Positions 1-9,041 of a stretch of 60,000 bases of DNA are shown one piece after another; the stretch's first letter is position 1, and each line of letters opens with the position of its first letter. The notes under the pieces are model-generated. The model saw nothing but the letters and a program-made list of their open reading frames with translations, was not told the origin of the DNA and ran no database searches. The DNA comes from Symsagittifera roscoffensis. Lineage: Eukaryota; Xenacoelomorpha; Acoela; Convolutidae. Position numbers and translations under genes: made by a program. Location: NCBI RefSeq assembly GCF_963678635.1, contig NC_087065.1, positions 44,799,919 through 44,859,918 of the forward strand. Direction: 5' to 3'.

Positions 1-1155
1 GAGAGAATGGCAGTGATGTTGAATGCCATCCTCCAGTTGGAGGAACAGGGCGAGTGCCGGGAGTCTGCGACAGAAGCGGTTTTGATGGTGGGCTACACCA
101 CCGATGGAATATCCAATCAAGAGCAAACCAGGTGGCTGTCCTGGAACGTGGATGGAGCAATAACGGGGTTCGACTTGGCGAGGAACCCTGGCTTGAGTAA
201 CAATACTGAGTATGGTGCAGGGGAGTTCCCACTGCCGGTCAGACCATCAGTAAGGTCCACGGGCCAGAGCACGAGCAAGGCACCATTGATGTCACGGGCG
301 CAGCAAACGGGGGAAGCGTATCCGGACGTCAGTATCATGAAGAGCGAGCTTGAGAGGACTCAGCGGGAGAGGAACAAGGCAAACCTCGACCGGGATCAAG
401 CGAAGCTCGAGAGAGATCAGGCGAAACTTGAGAGGGATCAAGCGCGGAGGGAACTGGACATGTTGAGAGCTGAACAGCTACAGGCAGAAAGGGTGCGAGA
501 GAATGCCGCGAATTGCGAGCAGCTGAAGTCAGAGCTTGAAAGGATCCAGCAACGACAACGCGAGCTCGACATGCAGAAAGGGGCTAGGCCCAAAGAGCGG
601 GTGGTGACCGGCTCAAGACCAGAGTCACGTATGGAGGTGGATGAAGCTCCTAGGTCGAAGGGACGATTTAACCTCGATCTCGCGGCTCAAGGACATATGA
701 ACGAAGGGTTGGAAGTGTGGACACTGACTAAATCAGCGTCCTCTCTGCGTGGTCTAGAGACACAAGTAATACGCCCGTTGATGGACGTCGCGCTGCCTGG
801 ATATACACCAAATTCGACCCCGGGTAGTAGTCAGGTGAGTGGTAGCTCGTCACGACTGAAAGAGTTGCACGAGCGGCTACAGCTAAGGAGTCGCGAGAGT
901 CCAGCAAGAGCGGAGCTACCCTCGACGTGGGGGGAGCAACCTGTCAGGAGTGTGGTGATCTCAAGTTACAAGAAGAATACGGAAGGTAGATACCACAGGC
1001 ACAATCGGATGGACTGGAGCACGGCGCAGAGAGACAGAAGAAATTGCTTCCATGACGCGGCTTGGGTGGAATACCTCACGCAGCCAAGTGTGCCCGAGGG
1101 GGCGGTCCACCTGATCATTGGGGACAGCTTGTTGCGGGTGCTGACCCGGATCTAG
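1..1155 (+). CDS. Long SGNH-domain gene, segment 1: coiled coil plus start of hydrolase domain (5' end outside window)
   Basis: The frame is already open at base 1, so the true start lies upstream. This stretch encodes about 384 residues. At about residues 112-190 there is a strong coiled coil with repeated E/R/D/Q heptads (several copies of a KLERDQ-like unit). A Ser/Arg-rich linker follows. The end reads LIIGDSLLRVL, which is block I of the SGNH/GDSL hydrolase fold; the nucleophile Ser codon is 1126-1128. A TAG at 1153-1155 stops the frame, yet the next blocks of the same domain follow in the same frame. Codon use and G+C are far higher than in the rest of the window. I do not recognise the coiled-coil part. 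It could be a decaying gene or one that is recoded at the stop. Confidence 0.6.
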   Translation, partial: ERMAVMLNAILQLEEQGECRESATEAVLMVGYTTDGISNQEQTRWLSWNVDGAITGFDLARNPGLSNNTEYGAGEFPLPVRPSVRSTGQSTSKAPLMSRAQQTGEAYPDVSIMKSELERTQRERNKANLDRDQAKLERDQAKLERDQARRELDMLRAEQLQAERVRENAANCEQLKSELERIQQRQRELDMQKGARPKERVVTGSRPESRMEVDEAPRSKGRFNLDLAAQGHMNEGLEVWTLTKSASSLRGLETQVIRPLMDVALPGYTPNSTPGSSQVSGSSSRLKELHERLQLRSRESPARAELPSTWGEQPVRSVVISSYKKNTEGRYHRHNRMDWSTAQRDRRNCFHDAAWVEYLTQPSVPEGAVHLIIGDSLLRVLTRI

Positions 1156-2118
1156 TTCCATTGGCAAGCGGGGATCTTGAGCTTCACTGGAGCTGCGACG
1201 CCGCAGATGGTAGCAACACTTGAGATGCTAGGGATGGCAAGAGTATGCACGGTGACTCTGATGGTCGGGACGAATGACGTGTCCAGGGGGGAAGCAAGGA
1301 AGGTGACGAGGCTGCACGACAAGATGAGCTGCATTCTTGAGGAATTGTGGATTCAAATGGATCCGGCTATTCTTACGGTGTGCACCATCCCTTACAACAT
1401 GAAAGCGGACCAACATGCAATGGAGATGAACACAAAAGTGCGAAACCTGAACGAAATAATCAGGCGGATAAACCGTAGAAGTGTCCTCCCCGTTGGGTTG
1501 TTGGATGTGGCCGAGCAAATGGAGCTATCTGCTTTCCCTGACGATGCATCTTCGGATGGGATTCACTTTGACAGGCCCAGAGGGGTGGAGTGGTTAAATG
1601 ACGTCTTCCAAAGGCACACAAGCGCGTTGGAGGCAGAGTTGCTAGAGACGGCACAGGTCACATTCGGACCACCCCCAAATCCACCCTTCTTCAACCCGAG
1701 GGCTTTGTCCAGTCGCTTGGGTGCGATGGCCGATTCTAGAGAGAGTTCGAGGAACAGCCGGACCAAGTTGCCGGGCACCGCGCCCATGGAGGCTGAGGAG
1801 GCAACGTCATCAACTCCTCAGGGATCAGTAATATCCTCGGTGGTGGTGGCGGAGAAGAAGAAACCAGAGAGGCCGGCGGAGACCAGCAGGTCGAGATATG
1901 TGGAGAAGGTGAAGGAGCTGGACTTGGAAGACCTGGAATGCAGGCCAGAGTTAGCGAAAGCTTTGGGTCTTGAGCGGGTGTCGCACAAAGACTTGGGTAG
2001 ACACCAGTGCGTGGACTGGCTGAAGGCTCACGAGACACATTTCTCGAGAGCGAAAATGATGGAGACGGCGGATCTGACTCGGATTCCCACAAAATCGGTG
2101 ATGGGACCTATCAACTAG
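1156..2118 (+). CDS. Same gene, segment 2: SGNH hydrolase core and linker
   Basis: This continues the frame of the preceding segment directly after its TAG; I see no ATG near the start. It holds the other SGNH blocks: the block II Gly (TGAAT, codon 1189-1191), block III VGTND (Asn codon 1273-1275) and block V DGIHF (Asp codon 1555, His codon 1564-1566). With the Ser upstream, the whole catalytic set is present across the TAG. SGNH hydrolases are esterases or lipases, and related domains occur in ORF1 of some LINE clades. No reverse transcriptase follows here. The C-terminal half is a proline/serine linker and then a charged Leu/Asp/Glu-rich segment. The segment ends at TAG 2116-2118. Confidence 0.6.
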   Translation, partial: FHWQAGILSFTGAATPQMVATLEMLGMARVCTVTLMVGTNDVSRGEARKVTRLHDKMSCILEELWIQMDPAILTVCTIPYNMKADQHAMEMNTKVRNLNEIIRRINRRSVLPVGLLDVAEQMELSAFPDDASSDGIHFDRPRGVEWLNDVFQRHTSALEAELLETAQVTFGPPPNPPFFNPRALSSRLGAMADSRESSRNSRTKLPGTAPMEAEEATSSTPQGSVISSVVVAEKKKPERPAETSRSRYVEKVKELDLEDLECRPELAKALGLERVSHKDLGRHQCVDWLKAHETHFSRAKMMETADLTRIPTKSVMGPIN

Positions 2119-3408
2119 AGACCTCTCAAGTCATTAGGGAGTCCGGGACTCGTGGTGGAGCCTCCCAAGCACCGAACCAGCTTTGCCAGGATTAGGGTGG
2201 CCACTCCAGCACAGTTGAGGGTGGTAGACAAACTGATGGATCCGGGAGAAATGGAATTACCAGACGCCGCGTATGAAGGTGCAAGATTGGCCAACGACCC
2301 CAGATATGGGAAACCCTGCGGGAATACGCAGCTGGCCAAAACCTTGGCAGTTTATGACAGGGCAGACCCAGCCGCTGCGAGGGTGGTCATCGTGGCGGGA
2401 TCGGACTTTGAGGGAACGTCTCCCAAGTTATTTTGGCCGGAAACTCTGATATATTCACTGCCGGGAGCGGAGCTAAACCAGATGTTGACCCTGGTGGTGG
2501 CGATAAAATCGGAGATGCCTTGCGAGCCTGAGCTACTGCTGTTTGCAGGGATGAACGATCACTTGCATGCGATGGGGTTTCTTGAGCAGCTCAAGGGTGA
2601 TGAACCGGCACCGAAGAAGATCTGGGAAGCCATCCAGACATTATTTGCGGCCATGAATGAAGTACAAGAGAACGTTGCCTCACGATTTGGCTCCAAGACA
2701 AAAGTAGCGTTCACGACGTCCCCCGGGTACGCGAGCATGCCCCCGGCTCTGCAATTTGTGTATGCGATCTTGATCTTGATAGCAGAGGGCAATGGGTGGC
2801 GTGTTCTGATGGCAGCTCCCAATCGGGAGCTGGAACCTACGAACTTGAGACTTCGCAAATCAGAACTGGCGGCGGCGTGGGCGGATGTGTCCCACGCGTT
2901 GAGGGGCTTCTACGAGTTGGCTGACATCCTCATCGTATTGGACGAGGTCCTCTTGCTAGAGATGTCCAACTTCGCTAGGCAACTCAAGCCCAGTCCGATT
3001 ATAGGGGATGATCATCCAGTGGTGACTCACCTGACGGCCAGTCTGTGGTTTCGAAGCAAGGAGTTGACCATCACAAGCTCCACCAGTAAAACTAGAGGGC
3101 TGAGCAACGAGAGGAAGAACGTGGCCGCAGCGGAGAAGCAGCTGGAGTCGATGGTGTATCGACTGACACAAGAGAGAGGCAGGTGGCCCTTCCTGACACC
3201 AAGGCTGGAGAACGTCACGGAGAAGACAAGGGAAGGTGCACCACTTCTGGTGAAGCAGATCTGGGATTTTCTTGAGGAGCAGCTGGAAGTGGCCGAGAAG
3301 AGGGAAATGACGGTTGGCAGGTTCGTCACAGCAGCCAACGAAGTAACGATTGGAGGATTCTGGAGGGAGCACGCAAGGGGTGAGCTGAGGACGAGGAGGG
3401 ATCACTAG
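2119..3408 (+). CDS. Same gene, segment 3: unassigned globular region
   Basis: In frame with the two preceding segments and open immediately after the TAG. It encodes about 429 residues of well-mixed globular sequence with hydrophobic beta-like stretches such as ARVVIVAGSDFEG and LADILIVLDEVLLLE, and LLLFAGMNDHLHAMG. The GSD/GMND pattern loosely recalls a second, degenerate SGNH-like fold, but this is only an impression. I cannot name a family. It ends at TAG 3406-3408. Confidence 0.5.
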   Translation, partial: RPLKSLGSPGLVVEPPKHRTSFARIRVATPAQLRVVDKLMDPGEMELPDAAYEGARLANDPRYGKPCGNTQLAKTLAVYDRADPAAARVVIVAGSDFEGTSPKLFWPETLIYSLPGAELNQMLTLVVAIKSEMPCEPELLLFAGMNDHLHAMGFLEQLKGDEPAPKKIWEAIQTLFAAMNEVQENVASRFGSKTKVAFTTSPGYASMPPALQFVYAILILIAEGNGWRVLMAAPNRELEPTNLRLRKSELAAAWADVSHALRGFYELADILIVLDEVLLLEMSNFARQLKPSPIIGDDHPVVTHLTASLWFRSKELTITSSTSKTRGLSNERKNVAAAEKQLESMVYRLTQERGRWPFLTPRLENVTEKTREGAPLLVKQIWDFLEEQLEVAEKREMTVGRFVTAANEVTIGGFWREHARGELRTRRDH

Positions 3409-3999
3409 ATTCTTGGGTTCTTGAGTCCTTGTTGGAAAAAGGAGTTCCTGGCTGGAGTGTACAGCGCGAAAGAGACCATCTTTGGAGCCTTCATACAGGA
3501 AATATTGAATATGCCCATCAGTCTGTTGCTGGCACTGTACCTGGTTTACCCAAGGTACCTGTTCAATATGGGTCCAGCGTACATGTTCAGTCGGGGCGTG
3601 GACACACTCCGGATTGACGGGTACTTGGCATTGGTGCTTCTAACCCACGGGGAACTGGTGTCATTTCACCGACTGATGAAGTACGGAGAGCCTCTGTCGA
3701 TGGGAAGAGCACACTCGAGCATTGACACCTATTCGTATAAGTGTGCTGCCGGACTAAAGACGCTGCTGGTGCAGTACCTACTGATGCAAAACCGGCACCT
3801 GACTGGTGAAGAAAAGAGCCCAAAGACAAGAGACGAGTGGAGGAAAGTGAATGGAGGCATGCCTCTGTTGACGGAACTATGCCTGGCCATGAGATCGGAC
3901 CCCATGGGGATGATCCGGGGGCTAGAGGAGGTCGTAACCTGTATCTATGGACCGGCCGTCACGTTCGCGTTTCCAGATCCTCTGGTGACAGCTTATTGA
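3409..3999 (+). CDS. Same gene, segment 4: hydrophobic helical region
   Basis: In frame with the previous segment, open from the base after the TAG. It encodes about 196 residues. The first half is hydrophobic and aromatic, with LLLALYLVYPRYLFNMG and YLALVLLTHGELVSF as possible membrane or buried helices. The second half reads like a soluble helical domain. It ends at TGA 3997-3999. The family is unknown. Confidence 0.45.
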   Translation: MLGFLSPCWKKEFLAGVYSAKETIFGAFIQEILNMPISLLLALYLVYPRYLFNMGPAYMFSRGVDTLRIDGYLALVLLTHGELVSFHRLMKYGEPLSMGRAHSSIDTYSYKCAAGLKTLLVQYLLMQNRHLTGEEKSPKTRDEWRKVNGGMPLLTELCLAMRSDPMGMIRGLEEVVTCIYGPAVTFAFPDPLVTAY

Positions 4000-4239
4000 T
4001 ACTCAGTGACCCACGTGAGCCTCATAAGCATATTAGATGGGACAACACTCAATTGGTGTCAGCAGGAGGTGCTAAGGGCACAGATGAGCAACACGGTGCT
4101 CTTCGGAAAGATGAAGGATCCAGAGTTGGTGATATACAGTTTCCGAGGACAACTGCAGTGCAGGATGGGAGGCAAGCGCGAAGGCCCCATCGAAACCTAT
4201 CCCAAGTTCTGGAATCTAAATCCCCTGACGGCAAATTGA
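4000..4239 (+). CDS. Same gene, segment 5: short piece between two TGA codons
   Basis: Eighty codons lie in the same frame between TGA 3997-3999 and TGA 4237-4239. The composition (VSLISILDGTTLNW, ELVIYSFRGQLQCRM) is like the flanking segments, so it looks like uninterrupted protein sequence crossed by single nonsense codons. A frame offset from this one is also open here over 3837-4505, but its Arg/Gly/Ser-rich translation looks like a shadow. Confidence 0.4.
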   Translation, partial: YSVTHVSLISILDGTTLNWCQQEVLRAQMSNTVLFGKMKDPELVIYSFRGQLQCRMGGKREGPIETYPKFWNLNPLTAN

Positions 4240-5484
4240 CAAGAGATCTTGAGAATTCCCGCATGGAAGAAAAGCTTCGAGGTGGTGAAAAGGGAGCTAG
4301 AGGCAATATTGGAGAAGGAGGTCCTGCCAGAAAGCATTCCAGAATTTCCAACAGTGAGGAGAATGACTCTGGGGATGAACAGCTCCCTGGTGGTCCCGTT
4401 CTTTTTCGCGAGAGCGGCAACCGAAGAACAGCAGAAGGAGTTCATCGACGGCTGGGATCCTCTCTTCATCGGCTACTCTGCAGCAATTTATTTTCATACC
4501 AGTGATGCGAAAATAAATTCATGGACAACTCAAGCCAAGAAAATGAGAGGGTCGATGCCCCCGAAATTCGAGGTACGAGATGCCTTGAGAACACTTGAGC
4601 GGGCAGGTCTAGAGAACAAGTTGCCGGTGTGGGACGATGGCAGGATGATCGTGAATGAAGGACATATCGCACTGAAAGGAGACGAGATGGTGTTTGCCAC
4701 AAGGAGATACCGGGCACCTTACGGACTAGAGCAGGTGGAAATGAGACAGGAGGGAAAGGAGCTGGATGCAGCAGGCCCATTGTATGTGGCTCTGACAGAG
4801 TATAAGAAAACGGGTCCAGCGACACCATCACCCCTATCAGTGGACACCCCTGGGGATAAAAGGAGTGGTCCCGTGGAAGATCGATTCAGGAGGATTCTTG
4901 AGAGAATAGAAGCAGAATCGGGAGAGGAGAGCATGGATGAGACTCTCAGTGAGGCAGGAGAGGATATGGAGGTGGGGAACACACCGGAGCAGAAGCCGAC
5001 GGAGGAAGAGTTCACCACGCAAGAACTGTTGAAAGATCTGAGTGGAGAAAATTGGGCAGACACCCCCACGCCACCTCTGACCTCATCTCCCCGCAAGAAT
5101 CTAGAGTTGCCACTGACGAGCGAAAATCCCAACATGGGACTGATCTTCCTGAGTGCGGAGAGAAGGGAGAAGAACACCTTCGAGGGAAACAAAGATGCCT
5201 TCCTAGGCACTCTAGTTGAGGATGCTTGGCGAAAATTCTTGAGCGATTTTAATCGAGAGGTGGACGACGACACCACATTGGACGACTTTAAAGAGGAGCT
5301 GTGGGACACAGCGGTGGAATTCGGAGAGCCTGTCTTGATGGGGACAGGCCTGGAGGAGAAGGCTAGAGGAGAGCTGCTGAGCAAGATGGTCGAGTTGAGG
5401 AAGGCATCACGAAAGACCGAGGAAGATAAATGTAAAGACAGCTCTACTCTGAAACAAAAAACTGACAATAAAATAATTGATCAT
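4240..5484 (+). CDS. Same gene, segment 6: end of the first coding exon, acidic C-terminal part
   Basis: In frame after TGA 4237-4239. The first about 200 residues look globular (SLVVPFFFARAATEEQQ, FIGYSAAIYFHTSDA). The rest is acidic and disordered, with runs of Glu/Asp and TPTPPLTSSP. The frame could run to TAA 5515-5517. A good splice donor at 5485 lets the exon end after a complete codon (GAT CAT, then GTAAGG) and join the next long frame exactly in phase, so I end the coding exon at 5484. Confidence 0.5.
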
Positions 5485-5540
5485 GTAAGGGGGATAAGGT
5501 CGGAACTAGTAATATAATTAAAAGTACTAATATCCTTAAG
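5485..5540 (+). other. Predicted 56-base spliceosomal intron
   Basis: The donor is GTAAGG at 5485, a TACTAAT branch site lies at 5526-5532, and the acceptor is AAG ending at 5540. The intron contains the TAA at 5515-5517. Its length is not a multiple of three, and removal moves the reading from frame 1 to frame 3, exactly the frame of the next long ORF. It is A+T-rich relative to the flanking exons, as expected of an intron. Confidence 0.7.
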
Positions 5541-6806
5541 GCTCGAGCAGGGGGGAGGCAAGAGTTGGGAGGGTTGGATAGAGACAAGGAAGTCGAATCA
5601 GTGATGATAACGACAACGCCCCCGAGTAAAGATGTGAGGTCTCGCAAGAGGAAGAGAGACGTGGAGGGATTGGGCAGTCCTTCAGCGGATGCGGTTTCGG
5701 AGAGGAACTTGAGAGAGACAGCCCCCATGGTTCTGGCACGATGGAAGACAGCAGCCTACAAGAGTAGCTACGAGCCGAGGAAACTGCTCGACGTAGAAAA
5801 AGAGATGGAGATCCCCACCAGCTCAACAACGGAAGAATACTTCAAACCTCAGAGGATAAAAACGAAGCGAGGTTCGACGAGCGGGCAGACCTGGGAAGTG
5901 GACGTCGGCAAAGAATGGGTCTCAAATGAACACCAGGCTACCGGGAGGCAGGTGACTAGCGATCCTCTTGAGAAAAATAAAACGAGGAGCACTGCCCGAC
6001 CGTGGTGGGTGGCCCTGGAAACGTTGCAGGAATTGGAAAACTGCCTGAAGAAGCTCGACAGTGGAGTGTCACGCAAACGACGCAACTGGGCTACCCAGCA
6101 GAAGGCTGATATCAATGAATTGGAATTGGGGAGCCAACTGAAGAGAACTTGGCAGAACTTGTTAAAAGATCATTTTGAAGAAGCGATGAGAACATCCTCA
6201 TCGGCATCGCCGTTGATGCCGAATCCCTTTGTTAGGACCGCAGGACAACTGATGTTCGCGTGGAGCCTGTTGGGGATAGAGTTAGAGACACTGACTTCGT
6301 ACGACAAGTTGAAGTTGGGAGGCAAGAATCTAGAGGTATATCGAATGCTGATGCAGCACGTTGCTTGGGATAACTCGGGCTTGAGTCTGGCAAGGAGGAA
6401 AGATGCTACCTGTTACTTGAGATGGACAATGTCGATGATGACTGACAGTACCATCCTAGCATGTCACCAGAGAGCAGTTGGAAGCAAAACGCTGGAAAAG
6501 AGAGTCTCCACAGTCATCTTGAATGTGTATCAGAGTACTGGGATAGAAAAGGAGGATGGTTCTAGGCAATCTCTAGAGAGCCACAGGAAGTTAGATGAGA
6601 TACGGAGATTCTACAACAAGAAGTTTGAGGAGAAACACGACGTTCACCGTAACTTGGCTTCGTCAGGAGAGTACTTGAAACCCAACAAGAAGGGAGAGTA
6701 CCAGTATGTGTCTGGAGTGATGGGGATGGCCTACAACCCTTTCTTGGACTTAGAAGCTGGAGGTGCCCACAGAAACTATGAGGTGGCGGAGCTGCTGAAT
6801 TTCTGA
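5541..6806 (+). CDS. Same gene, segment 7: start of second coding exon
   Basis: It begins in phase directly after the predicted acceptor (GCT CGA GCA) and is open to TGA 6804-6806, about 421 residues. A basic patch (RSRKRKRD) near the start could be a nuclear localisation signal. A Lys/Glu-rich region and then a globular helical part follow (QLMFAWSLLGIELETL, YRMLMQHVAW). I do not recognise the family. No ATG is needed if the intron is spliced. Confidence 0.5.
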   Translation, partial: ARAGGRQELGGLDRDKEVESVMITTTPPSKDVRSRKRKRDVEGLGSPSADAVSERNLRETAPMVLARWKTAAYKSSYEPRKLLDVEKEMEIPTSSTTEEYFKPQRIKTKRGSTSGQTWEVDVGKEWVSNEHQATGRQVTSDPLEKNKTRSTARPWWVALETLQELENCLKKLDSGVSRKRRNWATQQKADINELELGSQLKRTWQNLLKDHFEEAMRTSSSASPLMPNPFVRTAGQLMFAWSLLGIELETLTSYDKLKLGGKNLEVYRMLMQHVAWDNSGLSLARRKDATCYLRWTMSMMTDSTILACHQRAVGSKTLEKRVSTVILNVYQSTGIEKEDGSRQSLESHRKLDEIRRFYNKKFEEKHDVHRNLASSGEYLKPNKKGEYQYVSGVMGMAYNPFLDLEAGGAHRNYEVAELLNF

Positions 6807-8627
6807 ACAGAGAAGATAATGGAGATAGACCCTGTGGAAAGAGAGAGATCTAGCCTGGGTTTGATTCTCGAGAGAACACCGGAAGTAATAAGTGTGCCAC
6901 GCTCAAGTAAAAGAGTAGAACTAAAAATGGGTAACGGGAACGGCATGTTGACCACGAATCTGGGAGTAGTGTGGAAATTGCTCAGGCCCTCCTGGTGTCC
7001 ACATCCCCATGCGAGCCTGATCGAGGAAGTCACTGAGCGAGTGAGATTAGCGCCGACAGAGGATGAAGATTTGGCGACCTTGAGTATAGTACATAGACTG
7101 ATCCTGCCTCAAGTGAAGGAGTCAAGCGAGATGACGAGTGGAACAGGGTCGATAAAAAAGATGGAGCCGGGCAGTTGTCTTGACTCGACGTGTGGGAATG
7201 GCGAGCACACCTGCGATGGACGATCATGTGTCAGGATACAGTCTTTCCAGAAAGAAGACCTAGTCACCTGGTTTGAGGACATCACCGAAAGGGAGAAAAG
7301 TGAGATACAGATAGTGGCTGAGTGTTACGCGAGTACCACGGTGAACTTAGCAACAGCTCTGGGATTCTTCTCAAGAATGTGCAGTCTCCAGTCACTGGAG
7401 AGGCTAGAGTCAGAACACCACTTGGTGACCGCGTTGAGCGTGGAGTCATGGCCCGGAGTGTTGCAAGTGACCCAGAAACACATCAAGAGTTGGAAGGTTG
7501 GACTCGAGGCGGAGATGGGATTTCCCATAAACGAAGCCTATGGTCTGCCTCTAAATGCGAAGTCCCTGGTGGGGTCAGTGATGGCCAACCTATGTGGCAG
7601 CCACTACCCATTACATATGGCGATGGTAGAAGTGTCCAGCCAGAGGGTATTGATAGACAAAGCCTTCTCAGTGCCCAAATGTGTAAGACTGGCTCGGATG
7701 TCACATCATTCACACAAGCTGTTGAGGAAGATCCGAGGAACAGTGCCGAAAGAGCAAAGGGATGACTTGAGTGAAATCTGGGGTGAAGAACTTCTGGGCT
7801 TGGAGAGCGAAAATACAAGTGACCACGAGAGACAAAACGTGACTGGGAAACCCATGGTAGGTGCTCCAAACTTGGAAGAAGTCGACGTGATACACGAGAA
7901 GATGATGGAACTTGAGCCTCTCCTAGAAGCCTCGGGAGAACGCAATCTTAGGAGCATCGACCTCACTCACGGGGATTGTCCATGCCACTGTCTGGCGCAG
8001 ACAGTGTGGTACCCAGACCACGTCAATCTCTGCCTGATCTGGGATGTGGAAGAAATCAAGTCGTTGGGACTACCCGAGCAACAACAAAAAGTGACCATCT
8101 TGGTGGTGAGCACAATGCTGGCTCTACGATGGATGGAAGAAAACATAGCAAAGTATCGGGAATCGAAGACGCCAACAGCAGAGTCGATTCACGCGATAGA
8201 TTACAGCAGGAGGCTTGAGTTGTTGGAGACCGCATGCAAGATATTCGCCATACCAATGGAAGTCAGACACATGTGGAGCCGCTTGAGATTCTTTCCTTGG
8301 TTTCGCGCGACGTTAACATCCTGGTTATATGTGGTGACGAAGGATCACATGAGGAAACATCAAAAAGAATATCGACAATTCCAGGCCGAGATAGGACCAG
8401 ATGCCTTCAAGAGACCTCTGCTGACCCATCGAAATGCGATCACGACGGGGTGGAAAAGAGTGGGTAGAGTATCCAGAGACAACACTAGAGCGAGGGAGTC
8501 GATACTGGAGGAGGACCTAGCGAAGAATGTAAGCCTGAGTCTTCACAATTCCTTCTGGTTGAACCGGGAGTCGAAGGTGAAGAGATTACCAAATCAAGTG
8601 AAGAGATTGCAGGAGCAAAGGGAGTAG
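6807..8627 (+). CDS. Same gene, segment 8: C-terminal globular part with Cys/His-rich patches
   Basis: It continues in frame after TGA 6804-6806 and is open for about 606 residues to TAG 8625-8627. An in-frame ATG follows soon after the TGA at 6819, so separate initiation is also possible. Visible features are a Cys cluster (CLDSTCGNGEHTCDG), a second Cys/His patch (THGDCPCHCLAQTVW) that could bind metal, and a Trp/Phe-rich helical part near the end (LRFFPWFRATLTSWLY). No known domain is recognised with confidence. Confidence 0.5.
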   Translation, partial: TEKIMEIDPVERERSSLGLILERTPEVISVPRSSKRVELKMGNGNGMLTTNLGVVWKLLRPSWCPHPHASLIEEVTERVRLAPTEDEDLATLSIVHRLILPQVKESSEMTSGTGSIKKMEPGSCLDSTCGNGEHTCDGRSCVRIQSFQKEDLVTWFEDITEREKSEIQIVAECYASTTVNLATALGFFSRMCSLQSLERLESEHHLVTALSVESWPGVLQVTQKHIKSWKVGLEAEMGFPINEAYGLPLNAKSLVGSVMANLCGSHYPLHMAMVEVSSQRVLIDKAFSVPKCVRLARMSHHSHKLLRKIRGTVPKEQRDDLSEIWGEELLGLESENTSDHERQNVTGKPMVGAPNLEEVDVIHEKMMELEPLLEASGERNLRSIDLTHGDCPCHCLAQTVWYPDHVNLCLIWDVEEIKSLGLPEQQQKVTILVVSTMLALRWMEENIAKYRESKTPTAESIHAIDYSRRLELLETACKIFAIPMEVRHMWSRLRFFPWFRATLTSWLYVVTKDHMRKHQKEYRQFQAEIGPDAFKRPLLTHRNAITTGWKRVGRVSRDNTRARESILEEDLAKNVSLSLHNSFWLNRESKVKRLPNQVKRLQEQRE

Positions 8628-8719
8628 ATGCGATCCTATGAACAGCTGAAGGCTTGGGAGGAGATTGTGATCAGCTCCGACATATCTGGATCGAGTACCT
8701 CGAGGGCGAAGAACACGAG
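8628..8719 (+). CDS. Same gene, possible short extension beyond TAG 8625
   Basis: After TAG 8625-8627 the frame stays open for 30 codons and then meets a GTGAGC at 8720 that would make a good splice donor. Unspliced, the next codon boundary gives TGA at 8721-8723. The extension is short, so openness alone is weak evidence. Confidence 0.25.
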
Positions 8720-9041
8720 GTGAGCCGGTGGCTCAAAAGGAAATTCCAGAGTCTTGAGTCTTGAGAGGGAGGGGGCTCAAGGGTGAACTCGGATGAAATC
8801 TGGGTTCACGAAAAAGAAATTTTAACAAATGAGATATTGTTATTAATATGCTATATCTATTATATGAATCAAAATGCTGCATGACAATTTCCTGATTGAA
8901 TAGGACAAAAGAAATTTTAAAAATTTCCAGCTTAAAAAGCGAGAATTCAGAGGTGCAGGTGTGTGCAGATTTTGATTGCTGTTTAGCGATAGTGTGAAAA
9001 TTTTATATGGTTGTGAATTTTGGAAGGTAGATAAACTTAAG

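Noticed and set aside
3380-4036. Small introns removing TAG 3406 or TGA 3997 (GTGAGC at 3380; GTGACA at 3985)
   Set aside because: The available acceptors give lengths that leave the reading frame (46 and 52 bases), so they would break rather than mend the protein.
3837-4505. 222-codon + strand frame overlapping segments 4-6 of the long gene
   Set aside because: Its Arg/Gly/Ser/His-rich translation looks like a shadow, while the other frame gives balanced protein-like sequence on both sides of the two TGA codons.
5440-5517. Programmed -1 frameshift joining the two long frames
   Set aside because: The downstream frame has a stop at 5478-5480, and no X XXY YYZ slippery heptamer lies in the remaining overlap. 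The intron explains the join better.
1153-8627. Known leaky stop contexts or selenocysteine at the seven stops
   Set aside because: None is followed by CARYYA or CTA, and three or four are TAG, which selenocysteine does not use. I saw no obvious SECIS-like structure.
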